Program-made: the position numbers and the translations under genes
Source: CAYZJV01 sp964478945
GTDB lineage: Bacteria > Spirochaetota > Spirochaetia > Sphaerochaetales > Sphaerochaetaceae
Assembly (NCBI GenBank): GCA_964478945.1
Contig: CAYZJV010000004.1
Location: 23,595 to 87,594 of the forward strand
Length of the DNA: 64,000 bases
Reading direction: 5' to 3'
Shown here: in pieces, positions 36,515-45,655 of the stretch
Position numbering within the stretch: position 1 is the stretch's first letter
Layout: every line of letters starts with the position of its first letter
The notes under the pieces: generated by a model
Database searches by the model: none
Seen by the model: only the letters and a program-made list of their open reading frames with translations
What the model was told of the DNA's origin: nothing

Positions 36515-37618
36515 ATGATAGCAACATTATTGATCAGCATACTTGTGATCACCGCGATCGCTGTCGTGCTCGCCCTACTCATGGTGATAGCCGATGCGAC
36601 CGTGGGAAACTACGGTGTGGTGAAGATCAACATCAACGATAAGAAGGAACTGGAGGTCCAAGGCGGACAACCGCTGTTGAAGGCCCTCAATGGAGAGGGT
36701 GTATTCATACCCAGCGCCTGCGGAGGACGGGGATCATGCGGACTCTGCAAAGTTCGCGTGGTCGAAGGTGGCGGCAACTACCTTCCCACCGAATTGCCTT
36801 GGATTTCCGAGGAAGAGAAGAAGCAACAGGTTCGTCTCTCCTGCCAGTTCAAGGTCAAGAACGATGTCTCCATCATGATTCCTGAGGAATTGTTCTCCGT
36901 ACGGCAATTCCAGACCAAAGTGGAGAGCATCAGGGACCTCACCCACGACATCAAGGAAGTGAGGCTCAAGTTGATCGAACCGGCGAATATCGAGATGAAG
37001 GCAGGACAGTTCATCCAGTTCCAGGTCCCCGCCTACGAACTGACCGACGAACCTGTCTACAGGGCCTATTCGATGGCTTCCGTACCGAGCGATACCACCC
37101 ATATCGAATTGGAGATCCGCTTGGTACCGAACGGAATCTGTACCACGTATGTGCATAAACATCTCAAGGAAGGCGATGAGGTGATGGTCAACGGACCGTA
37201 TGGGGAATTCTTCCTCAGGGATACCGAGCGTCCGATCATCTGTATCGCCGGAGGTTCGGGTATGGCTCCCCTCAAGTCGATCCTTCTCGATATGGCGGAA
37301 AAGAAGAGTTCGAGAAAAGTCCGCTACTTCTTCGGAGCGAGGGCCCTAAGGGACTTGTTCCTGCTTGATGAGATGAAGGCGCTTGAAGATGAAATGGAAA
37401 ACTTCAAGTTCATCCCGGCCCTTAGCGATCCACTTCCGGAGGACAACTGGAAAGGTGAAGAGGGACTTATCACCGATGTGGTGAAACGGTTGACCGAGGA
37501 TGCTTCCGAGAGCGAGGCATATCTCTGTGGGAGTCCCGGCATGATAGACGCCTGCGTAAAGGTGTTGCAGGAATTGGGAATGCCCGAAGCACGTATCTAC
37601 TACGATAAGTTCGCTTGA
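36515..37618 (+). CDS. nqrF: NqrF, NADH-oxidising flavoprotein subunit
   Basis: 367 residues. One N-terminal membrane helix (LLISILVITAIAVVLALLMV) is followed by a plant-type [2Fe-2S] ferredoxin domain with C-x5-C-x2-C in ACGGRGSCGLCKVRV and a fourth Cys in RLSCQF. Then comes a ferredoxin-NADP-reductase-like module with the FAD motif RAYSMASVP and the NADH motif CIAGGSGMAPLKSIL, ending LCGSPGMIDACVKVL. Its presence in place of RnfB and RnfC makes this an NQR-type cluster. ATG 36515 follows AGGAGG. Confidence 0.93.
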   Translation: MIATLLISILVITAIAVVLALLMVIADATVGNYGVVKININDKKELEVQGGQPLLKALNGEGVFIPSACGGRGSCGLCKVRVVEGGGNYLPTELPWISEEEKKQQVRLSCQFKVKNDVSIMIPEELFSVRQFQTKVESIRDLTHDIKEVRLKLIEPANIEMKAGQFIQFQVPAYELTDEPVYRAYSMASVPSDTTHIELEIRLVPNGICTTYVHKHLKEGDEVMVNGPYGEFFLRDTERPIICIAGGSGMAPLKSILLDMAEKKSSRKVRYFFGARALRDLFLLDEMKALEDEMENFKFIPALSDPLPEDNWKGEEGLITDVVKRLTEDASESEAYLCGSPGMIDACVKVLQELGMPEARIYYDKFA

Positions 37619-37638
37619 TTGGAAAAGAGGAGTCAATT

Positions 37639-38097
37639 ATGAAGCAGACACCCGCTTACGATGCGATACAACGACAGATGGCACCCGGGGTGATCACCTT
37701 GGAGGGATTCCTGGGTACCGATACACGGAAGCTCATCGATATTCTCGCAGCCGATGATGCGACGGTCCGTAGGGCGGAGACGACGCATGCCAAGATTGCC
37801 GAAAGGATGCAGTATTTCAGGAATGCGGGTTTGGATGGTCTTGGTGAGTTCATGTCCATGGATGGTCATTTCGAGGTGAAGGTCGATTCGGTGAGGGGCA
37901 AACTCCCCTCTCCGTTCGGTGGTCCGGGAATGTATGAGAAGGTAAATACCACAGTGGTGAACAAACACCTTGGAAAAGAGGTGGTCTTCACCGACCTCCA
38001 CATCCATTTCGTACGGGACCATGGCTTTTATGAAGGCCAAGGTTCACCTTTCCGTCTCGAACCAGAGGATCTCATCGAGGTGCTCGAGGTCGAATGA
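37639..38097 (+). CDS. Uncharacterised 152-residue protein at the end of the nqr operon
   Basis: I do not recognise this family. It starts 20 bp after nqrF with a good GAGGAG site, so it is very likely cotranscribed. The protein is soluble, with no signal peptide or membrane helix. The N-terminal half is helical (GFLGTDTRKLIDILAADDAT; KIAERMQYFRNAGLDGLGEF). The C-terminal half is probably beta-rich with GHFEVKVDSVRGKLPSPFGG, FTDLHIHFVRDHGFYEGQGS and RLEPEDLIEVLEVE. The histidines in HIHFVRDHGF could bind a metal, but that is speculation. Its position suggests a role linked to the NQR complex. Confidence 0.7.
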   Translation: MKQTPAYDAIQRQMAPGVITLEGFLGTDTRKLIDILAADDATVRRAETTHAKIAERMQYFRNAGLDGLGEFMSMDGHFEVKVDSVRGKLPSPFGGPGMYEKVNTTVVNKHLGKEVVFTDLHIHFVRDHGFYEGQGSPFRLEPEDLIEVLEVE

Positions 38098-38099
38098 CC

Positions 38100-40106
38100 C
38101 TACAGTGAATCCCAATCCAGTTGGAGTATCCGCCCGACGAACAGTCGGGCAAGTGTTTCGTCGAACTGGGTACCGGAACATCTTTTCAATTCCTCCGCCG
38201 CCCGGCGATCGTCCACCTGTGCCCGATAGGTGCGGGTGGCAGTCATCGCATCGTAGGCATCGGCGATCGCGATCATTTTCGACTCCATCGGAATCTCCTC
38301 ATCCACAAGTCCCCTCGGGTAGCCTTTTCCATCCACCCTCTCGTGATGGGACAATATGTAGTTGGCCATTTCTCCCAACTCACCAACCGAACCCAAGATC
38401 CTCCAACCCGTCTCGGGATGTCGTTTGACCGCATTCCACTGTTCTTCGTCCAGTTGTCCTTCCTTATTGAGTATCGACTCGTCGATCGCGATCTTCCCAA
38501 TATCATGCAGTAGACCGGCAGTCCTCATCTCGGCCATCTTCTTCTCGCCAAGACCAGCCGCTTCTGCAAGACGGGCCACCAATACACTGACTCTCCGGGA
38601 ATGCAATTCTTCCCTACGGTTCTTTTCATGCAATGTGCTGATAATCGTGTGGATAGCTCGGTTGCGGGTGCTGGGACTTTCACTCAACTTGTTGCGATTC
38701 AGACCGTTTTCGGCATGTTTGAGCACATCGTTCACATTTTCATTTCCATCGGTCTTCACCGAGATTCCAAACGACATCGTGACCCCCACATTCCGTACCC
38801 GCAGTGAGGAGACTTGAGCACTGATTCGGGTAGCCACCTTCCATGCCTCATCTTCTGATGTCCGTGGCATGATCAGCGCGAATTCATCCCCTCCGATTCT
38901 GGAACAGGTTGCTCCATCGGTGGTGTTCGCTGTCAGAATGTCGGCGATATCCTTCAGCAGGTGGTCTCCCTCTGCACGTCCGAAGGCATCGTTGACCACT
39001 TTCAAACCATTTACATCTCCGATAAGGACAGACAGTGGGAGGAACTTTTCCTTATCGTTTTTCCCCAAGGCTTCCTCGAACGCCTGCCGATTGTCCAATC
39101 CGGTAAGCACGTCGTGTCGATTCGCCCAGAGGATGGCCTGTTCCATCTCCTTTCTCGCGGCGATGTCGGTGATCATGCAAAGATGGGTGGGGTGTTCCTT
39201 TCCATAGGGAATCAAGAGAGTAACAGCCATATTGGTCCAGACATACGATCCATTCGGTCTGATGTACCGCTTGTCCATGGCATAGGATGTAATCTCTCCC
39301 GCAAGGAGACGTCTCATATGCTCTTCATCCTCGGCTATATCGTCGGGATGGGAAATATCGTGCCAGTTCACCCCGAAATAGGTACTCCTTTCCATTCCGA
39401 GAATATTGAGAAAGCTGTCGTTCACCGCCTTCACCTCGCCTGTCAACGAATCGGTTACAGTGATGCCCATGGGGGCTTGGTCGAAAATCGTCTTGAAACG
39501 ATATTCACTCTCCTGCAACTTCCTGATGGCCTCGATCCGTTTGATCCGATTATGGATGAGCATCGCCAACAAATATGTGCCCAAGGGGTAGACGAGTAGA
39601 ATCGGGAGGGTAAGGTTGAGGAATATGTCGCGGTACATCTCCCTAGGCATGAGGAACATGCAGAGGAGCATCACCACATGCACCAGAAGACCGACCCCAT
39701 ACAATTCGATATGGAGTGGATCCTGCAGCTTCATGAATTTTTCCAATCTGTAATGGTGCCAGGTGATACCGATCAGCGATGCGGTGACGATCACGCTGAG
39801 ACCGGTGGTCACCCCACCTCCACCGATGATGATCCGGTAGACGATCATCATCAACGCCGAGACGGTGGTGGGGATGGCTCCAAAGAACATCCCTGTGACA
39901 GAGAGTAAAATCGATCGCCCGTCGAACACCACTCCGGGAACCAGCACCAATGGACGGGACATGATCAGCAGCCCCACTCCACCGATGACGAGTCCCATGC
40001 CGACTAGGGATAATCGGTTCTGTGTGAATCTCCTCTGGGGAAGGGCGGAGTACACCACACTCAACGAGAGCAAAAGTGCGATATTGTAGACGATGTCTAT
40101 CACCAT
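38100..40106 (-). CDS. Membrane sensor with 5TM (LytS/YhcK-like), PAS, GGDEF and HD-GYP domains
   Basis: 668 residues. Residues ~1-190 form a 5TMR_LYT-type membrane sensor (VFDGRSILLSVTGMFFGAIP; IIIGGGGVTTGLSVIV). A PAS domain follows at ~200-320. The diguanylate cyclase has an intact RIGGDEF (near 405). The HD-GYP phosphodiesterase at ~495-660 has LLHDIGK and HHERVDGKGYP intact. No RxxD inhibitory site precedes GGDEF. It could thus make or break cyclic di-GMP according to its signals. It converges on the nqr operon with 2 bp between stops. Immediately downstream of the soluble diguanylate cyclase gene. Confidence 0.9.
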   Translation of the reverse strand: MVIDIVYNIALLLSLSVVYSALPQRRFTQNRLSLVGMGLVIGGVGLLIMSRPLVLVPGVVFDGRSILLSVTGMFFGAIPTTVSALMMIVYRIIIGGGGVTTGLSVIVTASLIGITWHHYRLEKFMKLQDPLHIELYGVGLLVHVVMLLCMFLMPREMYRDIFLNLTLPILLVYPLGTYLLAMLIHNRIKRIEAIRKLQESEYRFKTIFDQAPMGITVTDSLTGEVKAVNDSFLNILGMERSTYFGVNWHDISHPDDIAEDEEHMRRLLAGEITSYAMDKRYIRPNGSYVWTNMAVTLLIPYGKEHPTHLCMITDIAARKEMEQAILWANRHDVLTGLDNRQAFEEALGKNDKEKFLPLSVLIGDVNGLKVVNDAFGRAEGDHLLKDIADILTANTTDGATCSRIGGDEFALIMPRTSEDEAWKVATRISAQVSSLRVRNVGVTMSFGISVKTDGNENVNDVLKHAENGLNRNKLSESPSTRNRAIHTIISTLHEKNRREELHSRRVSVLVARLAEAAGLGEKKMAEMRTAGLLHDIGKIAIDESILNKEGQLDEEQWNAVKRHPETGWRILGSVGELGEMANYILSHHERVDGKGYPRGLVDEEIPMESKMIAIADAYDAMTATRTYRAQVDDRRAAEELKRCSGTQFDETLARLFVGRILQLDWDSL

Positions 40107-40107
40107 A

Positions 40108-41019
40108 TCACAACCTCACCACTCTGTTGCGTCCTTCGGCCTTGGCTTTGTAGAGCGCCTTGTCCGCTCTGGCGATCACACTGGCGGTGTCCGTATCGAA
40201 GATGGTGACATCCGCCACACCGGCACTGATGGTGAGGGGAATATGGGTCTGGGCAAAGGTAAAGGTGGCTTCCTGCACTTCCTTGAGTAGTTGTTGGGCG
40301 AATTCCATGGTTTTTTCCATACTCTGGTTCGCACAGGATATGATGAATTCGTCGCCACCGAATCGGGCAAGCAGGTCGTCACTGCGCACACAAGATTGGA
40401 TCACCTCCGCCAACTCCTTGAGAATCTTGTCACCGGCGAAATGCCCATAGGTGTCGTTGATGGGTTTGAAATGATCCACATCGATGATAATGATGGAAAG
40501 TGGAGATTTGTCCCTGGTGAATATCTCGAGCTGTTCGCTCAACCGCTCGAAGAAGAAGCGTCTGTTGTACACCTTGGTCAAAGAATCCTGATACGAGAGT
40601 TCCCGCAACTTTTGTTGGAGGTATTTCCTTTCCGATATGTTGAGTATGAGGGCGGTAACCGCACGATGTCCCTCATACGGTTCCTTGAGTGGAAACATGC
40701 GTGCTTCGAACCATTGACTCCCACCGGGGCCATTTTTCGGAATTCCTTCCACCGTCTCGGTCGCAAGTTGGTATTCGAAGCTGTTCAAGGAGTAGTTCTC
40801 AAGGGTTCGCTTCACCTGGGACATAAAGAATTGGGCGAACTCCTTCTCCATGAAATCATGGATGTTCCGTCCTTTCAACAAAGCCGCATCATCGTAGAGA
40901 GTACGCTCGGTTCCCCCGAACACGTCGAGATAGGTACCGTCCTCTGAGATGATGAAGAAGGGATCCGCAATTGATTTGAGCAGATTCACATAGAGATCAC
41001 TTGGTCCGTAACCTTCCAT
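40108..41019 (-). CDS. PAS-GGDEF diguanylate cyclase
   Basis: 303 residues. A PAS domain (IADPFFIISEDGTYLDVFGG) is followed by a GGDEF domain with YQDSLTKVYNRRFF, IDVDHFKPINDTYGHFAGD and ARFGGDEF. An RxxD allosteric site (RSDD, five residues before GGDEF) is present, so product inhibition is expected, unlike in its two neighbours. ATG 41019 lies 9 bp after AGGAGG and overlaps the upstream gene by 23 bp. No membrane segment. Confidence 0.92.
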   Translation of the reverse strand: MEGYGPSDLYVNLLKSIADPFFIISEDGTYLDVFGGTERTLYDDAALLKGRNIHDFMEKEFAQFFMSQVKRTLENYSLNSFEYQLATETVEGIPKNGPGGSQWFEARMFPLKEPYEGHRAVTALILNISERKYLQQKLRELSYQDSLTKVYNRRFFFERLSEQLEIFTRDKSPLSIIIIDVDHFKPINDTYGHFAGDKILKELAEVIQSCVRSDDLLARFGGDEFIISCANQSMEKTMEFAQQLLKEVQEATFTFAQTHIPLTISAGVADVTIFDTDTASVIARADKALYKAKAEGRNRVVRL

Positions 41020-43633
41020 CCAGTACAACCTCCTTTACTGGTGCCGACTTGAGAAGATCTTCGAGTGGCAGTTGGCGGAACACCTCCACCACATCCTTGT
41101 CGAACTGGGTTCCCACACATCTGTCGAGTTCATCGAGCGCTTCGGTGAAACCCAGCGGATTCTCACGATACCCGCTCGAACTGGTCATCGAATCGAAGGC
41201 ATTGGCCACAGCGATGATCTTGGCTTGAAGCGGGATTTTCTCATCCTCCACCCCCCTGGGATACCCTTTCCCATCGGGTCGTTCGTGATGCACGAGAATC
41301 CAATCCGCAACCCTTCCAAAATTCTGGACCGATCGCAATATCTGGTAACCCATTTCGGGATGTCGTTGCATCTGCTCCCACTCCTTAGCCGAAAGGGGAC
41401 CTTTGCGGTTCAGCAAATCGGTGGGAATGCCAATCTTCCCGATATCATGCAACAGACCCGCGAGACGAAGTTCCTCGGCCTCTGCACCACTGAAATGCAT
41501 CCTTCTTGCCAAATGGTAACACAGTTCCGATACCCTTTGGCTGTGTTCCCTCTCATACAGTCCCTTGTCGTACAGGCTGTCGATGAGTATCATCAGTACA
41601 TTCTGCTTATATCCTGCACTCTCGGTGAGCTTTCTTCTATACATTTCATCTTCAGCTTCCTTGAAGAGATTCTCAAACGATACGCTCGGCTCCTCCGTTG
41701 TGGCGCATCCAAAGGATACCGATAGGAGAGTCTTGTCGACACGCTTGTGCGCTATTTCCTCCTGAATCCGTTGAGCCTTCTCCAAAGCCTCTTCGTTGGT
41801 GGTATGGGGCAACAACACCACGAATTCATCTCCCCCGATCCTAGCCAAGATATCCGGGGTGTCCTTGTGCGTTTCGAGCGCTTTGGCGCAGGCGATCAGC
41901 AGACGATCCCCCACACCATGCCCAAACACATCATTGGTGAGCTTGAGTCCATTTACATCGCAGACAATGATGGAAAGGGGAAAATTCCCCTTGGTTCGAT
42001 ACAGGTGTTTCTGTTGTTCCTCGAAGTATCTTCTGTTGTAGAGTCCTGTGAGTTGGTCCCGATAACTCAGATGGAGGATCCTTTGTTCATTGCGTCTCCT
42101 CTCGGTCATATCACGGCTTACGCCGATCGCCTCTATCCTGCCGCTGGTTGTATGGCGGAAGTTGACCGACACATCGGACCAAATGATTGAACCGTTGGTA
42201 TTCACATGCCGTACCTGAAAGGCCCATTTGTTCTGTGCGGTTGGATTGGCGGCATATTCGGCCACCATCCTCTTCAAGGTTCGCTTGGTCCTTTCCACAT
42301 CATCGGGATGGATTGAGAAAGCGGGAGGGTTTTCCATGATCTCATCGGGAGTGTAACCGATGAATTGCTCGACCGAGGGACTTATATAGGTGAAGCACCG
42401 CTCCTCGAACAGGAATACCCAGATGACATCGGAGGCATGCTCGGCGATCAATCGATACCGTCTTTCACTTCTTTCCAGCTCCATCTCATTGAGACGACGA
42501 TCGGAAATATCCAGTTGCATGCCGAACAGACCCACGATTTCATTGGAGGAGTTGTAGAGGCAATGGTAATCACCGGTCAACCACACCGGCGTCCCATCCA
42601 GCTTTCTGGTCTCGAACTCACTATCGATTTTTCCTTGCTCGAGCAACTCCCACCACATGCTCCGCAAATGTTCGGATTCGGAGGGATAGATGTCGGAAAT
42701 CGTTTTTCCCAACACCATATGTTCTTCGAGTCCAGAGAATTCCAGGAAGGCCTTGTTCACCTTCACGATCCTGGTGGTGGCCATGATGGTTTCCATCATG
42801 GATTCCTTGTCTTCGACATGCTTCCAATCGACCGGTGTTTCGAACATCATCATCTGCATGCCAAGGATACTCTGGTCGAAGAAGAGACTCATTAGATCCA
42901 GTTCACGGCTCTTCTTCCTCTCTTCGGCCAACCGTTCGGTGATATCTGTTGCCGAGCCGTAGATGAGCTTGTCGCTCACGAATCCTCTCCACTCGAACGT
43001 ACGATAGGATCCATCGATATGACGATACTGATTGATGAAATCCTTGATTTCACCGTGCACCTGCAATCCCTCGACAAATTCAGTCGTCCTTTGCAAATCG
43101 TCGGGATGGACATATTCAAGAATATCGGAACCGAGAAGGGTGGATTTCGGATATCCCATGGATTCGGTCCACTCGTCGTTCACCATGATGATCTTACCCG
43201 CAAGATCACAGACCAACAACAGTGCGGGAGTCAGGTTCACCACACCCTCGAGCAATTTGATGCGTTCGATCTCACTGGTCACATCGGTGGCAAACAGAAC
43301 TACCATGTCAGACTTCGGAGCACTTGCCCGCACATGCAACCATTTGTCGATATGCCCGATATGTTGCACCACACGAAGACTCATGCCCGAACGACCCACG
43401 CGATACAGGGAAGATACCCACCTGTCCTCATCTTCATATACTTCGGGAAGGAGGGAAGAGAACTTGTTGCCGGGAAACAGGGATTCGTCCAGAGAGAACA
43501 GTTGGGCGAAGGCCGCATTCACCTCCACACACCTCAGATCCACTCCCATGCCATGATCGTCCAGAACCACGGAAAACAGGGCATATCCCATCGATGAGTC
43601 GAATAAAATGTTGCGGTAAAAAGACTCGTCCAC
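40997..43633 (-). CDS. Soluble multi-PAS GGDEF / HD-GYP protein
   Basis: 878 residues: four PAS-like domains (about 1-120, 130-240, 245-385, 390-515), a GGDEF domain (RIGGDEF at 599-604) and an HD-GYP domain with LLHDIGK and HHERPDGKGYP. Both catalytic signatures are intact; the RxxD inhibitory site is absent. The start appears to be GTG 43633, with AAGGAG just upstream. An inverted repeat AACATG/CATGTT lies at 43661-43677, 28-44 bp before the start. First gene of a three-gene cyclic-di-GMP cluster. Confidence 0.9.
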   Translation of the reverse strand: MDESFYRNILFDSSMGYALFSVVLDDHGMGVDLRCVEVNAAFAQLFSLDESLFPGNKFSSLLPEVYEDEDRWVSSLYRVGRSGMSLRVVQHIGHIDKWLHVRASAPKSDMVVLFATDVTSEIERIKLLEGVVNLTPALLLVCDLAGKIIMVNDEWTESMGYPKSTLLGSDILEYVHPDDLQRTTEFVEGLQVHGEIKDFINQYRHIDGSYRTFEWRGFVSDKLIYGSATDITERLAEERKKSRELDLMSLFFDQSILGMQMMMFETPVDWKHVEDKESMMETIMATTRIVKVNKAFLEFSGLEEHMVLGKTISDIYPSESEHLRSMWWELLEQGKIDSEFETRKLDGTPVWLTGDYHCLYNSSNEIVGLFGMQLDISDRRLNEMELERSERRYRLIAEHASDVIWVFLFEERCFTYISPSVEQFIGYTPDEIMENPPAFSIHPDDVERTKRTLKRMVAEYAANPTAQNKWAFQVRHVNTNGSIIWSDVSVNFRHTTSGRIEAIGVSRDMTERRRNEQRILHLSYRDQLTGLYNRRYFEEQQKHLYRTKGNFPLSIIVCDVNGLKLTNDVFGHGVGDRLLIACAKALETHKDTPDILARIGGDEFVVLLPHTTNEEALEKAQRIQEEIAHKRVDKTLLSVSFGCATTEEPSVSFENLFKEAEDEMYRRKLTESAGYKQNVLMILIDSLYDKGLYEREHSQRVSELCYHLARRMHFSGAEAEELRLAGLLHDIGKIGIPTDLLNRKGPLSAKEWEQMQRHPEMGYQILRSVQNFGRVADWILVHHERPDGKGYPRGVEDEKIPLQAKIIAVANAFDSMTSSSGYRENPLGFTEALDELDRCVGTQFDKDVVEVFRQLPLEDLLKSAPVKEVVLDGRLRTK

Positions 43634-43692
43634 CCTCAGCTCCTTAACGGGAGCAAGTGTAACATGTGAATCATGTTGCTACCAGAGTCTTG

Positions 43693-44565
43693 TTACCCGG
43701 CAGCGACAGAAAGTGCGAATCTCACCGATGTCATCCTGCTTTTCATCGTCTCAGAGCGACTGGTCAGTACGATGGGAATCTTGGCTCCCACCACGATTGA
43801 GGCCGATTGCACCGATGGCGCCGAAAGGAAGGCCTTGTAGGTCGCATTCGCCGCATCCATGTTTCCCAACACCAGGATGTCGGCATCGCCGGGAACTTCA
43901 CCCTCTATTCCTTTGGTTCGGGCCGCGTCCTTGGACAGGGCGACATCGAGGGCAAACGGACCTTCGACTTCGGCATCCCCGAATACATCGGTGTTCTTGT
44001 GCAGGAATGCGATCTGGGAGGCATCGGTGGTGGAGACTATCTTTGGATTCACCGTCTCGACGGGACATACGAGAGCAACTTTTGGCCGTGCCACGTGTGC
44101 CGCCCGTGCCACCATGAGGGCATTCTGTACTATGAGGACCTTCTTTTCCAAATCGGGCAGTATCGACACGGCGGCATCGGTGAGGAACAGCGGCTTGTGG
44201 TACCAAGGCAGTTCAAGTCGAGCAATATGGCTCAATAGGGTACCTTCGGGCAAGAGTCCCAACTGCTTGTCCAGAATGGCATGAAGAAAGGATGCCGTAT
44301 GGACCGAACCCTTCATCAAGACATGGACGGTACCTTCCCCGGCTGCTGCCGCCGCTTTGCGACAAGAGGAATCTTCATCATCGGTATCGATGATGGAGAC
44401 ACCCTGGAGGTCGATCTTCAAATCCTTTGCCAGTTGCCTTGTTTCCTTCTCATTGCCGAATAGTGTGAATTCGATATCCTCTTTGCTACGAAGCTCCTGC
44501 ATCGTACGCAGACTCTCCACATGTACCGATCCTACGATCGCAACCACTTTGTGTGTTTCATTCAT
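43693..44565 (-). CDS. ptb: Phosphate butyryltransferase-like acyltransferase
   Basis: 290 residues of the phosphate acetyl/butyryltransferase family. It exchanges phosphate for CoA on short acyl-CoA. Family features include VHVLMKGSVHTASFLHAILD, LLSHIARLELPWYHKPLFLT, VQNALMVARAAHVARPKVAL and the C-terminal VVGAKIPIVLTSRSE. It overlaps buk by 8 bp and lies in an operon with a 2-oxoacid oxidoreductase. That context suggests isobutyryl- or other branched acyl-CoA as substrate (inference). Confidence 0.9.
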   Translation of the reverse strand: MNETHKVVAIVGSVHVESLRTMQELRSKEDIEFTLFGNEKETRQLAKDLKIDLQGVSIIDTDDEDSSCRKAAAAAGEGTVHVLMKGSVHTASFLHAILDKQLGLLPEGTLLSHIARLELPWYHKPLFLTDAAVSILPDLEKKVLIVQNALMVARAAHVARPKVALVCPVETVNPKIVSTTDASQIAFLHKNTDVFGDAEVEGPFALDVALSKDAARTKGIEGEVPGDADILVLGNMDAANATYKAFLSAPSVQSASIVVGAKIPIVLTSRSETMKSRMTSVRFALSVAAG

Positions 44566-45637
44566 AGTCCATCACCTCCCGCTCACCCGCGAGCACGGCA
44601 TACGCGTTTTCAGCCAATGACTGCATCTCCCCTTCTCCCGGCACTATGATGATTGGAGCCATGGCGCCGAGCTTCTTGTCCACCATACCCATCATCATGT
44701 CGTTTTTCGCGATTCCTCCGGTAAGTACAATCGCATCGACCTTGCCCTCCAATACCGCGAAATGGGATGCGATTTCCTTGCACACCTGATGCAGCAGTGC
44801 ACGGATCCAAAATGAGGCCTCATCATCACCCGTTTGGGCCTTTTCGGCCAATTCCTTCACATCCCTGGTTCCAAGGTAGGCGAATAGCCCTCCATTGCCT
44901 GTGATCAGCTTGCGCAGCTGCGGGTAGGTATAGGTTCCCGAACGGACCAGCTTCACCAGGTCCCCGACGGGGAGTCCTCCCGACCTTTCGGGGGTGAATG
45001 GTCCCTCACCATCAAGTGCATTGTTCACATCGACCACTCTTCCCTCGAAATGGGCACCTACCGATATTCCTCCGCCAAGATGGGCAACGATGAGGCGAAC
45101 ATCCTCGTAACGCCGTCCCAATTGGGCGGCCGCCTTCCGTGCGACATACTTGTGGTTCAATGCATGGAAAATACTTTTTCTTTCGATATCGGGAAGTCCC
45201 GAAATCCTGGCTTCGGGGATCATCTCGTCGACCACCACAGGATCGGCGATCATCGCTTCACACCCGAACCGTTTTGCGATGGCATCGGCCAATGGCGCAC
45301 CAAGATTGCTGGCATGTTCGCCGTAGACACATGATTGCAGATCCCTGAGCATGGCATGTCCCACCCTATAGACTCCACTGGGCAGGGGATGCAACAGCCC
45401 TCCCCGTCCCATGGCCATGGCCAGATCGCCAGGTTGTATCTTGTGTTCCGCAAGGAAGGAGATGATCAAATTGCGACGGAAGGTGAATTGCTCGAATACC
45501 GTCCGAAACTTGGTCAATTGTTCGGCATCATGGTCATGACACACTTGGGCGGTTTCCGTCATATCGGAGAACAATGCGAGTTTCGTCGTGGTGGAGCCGG
45601 GGTTTATCGCCAGTACCAATTTCGATGTGGTTCGCAT
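44558..45637 (-). CDS. buk: Butyrate kinase (branched/short-chain acid kinase)
   Basis: 359 residues of the acetokinase family. The phosphate-1 motif is LAINPGSTTTKLALF. Then come MGRGGLLHPLPSGVYRV, AHLGGGISVGAHFEGRVVDV and LTGGIAKNDMMMG. It makes ATP from acyl phosphate. Start ATG 45637 has GGTGGAGGGAG upstream and lies 18 bp after the preceding gene. Together with Ptb it gives substrate-level phosphorylation from the acyl-CoA made by the oxidoreductase. Confidence 0.94.
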   Translation of the reverse strand: MRTTSKLVLAINPGSTTTKLALFSDMTETAQVCHDHDAEQLTKFRTVFEQFTFRRNLIISFLAEHKIQPGDLAMAMGRGGLLHPLPSGVYRVGHAMLRDLQSCVYGEHASNLGAPLADAIAKRFGCEAMIADPVVVDEMIPEARISGLPDIERKSIFHALNHKYVARKAAAQLGRRYEDVRLIVAHLGGGISVGAHFEGRVVDVNNALDGEGPFTPERSGGLPVGDLVKLVRSGTYTYPQLRKLITGNGGLFAYLGTRDVKELAEKAQTGDDEASFWIRALLHQVCKEIASHFAVLEGKVDAIVLTGGIAKNDMMMGMVDKKLGAMAPIIIVPGEGEMQSLAENAYAVLAGEREVMDYE

Positions 45638-45655
45638 GACTCTCCCTCCACCATC

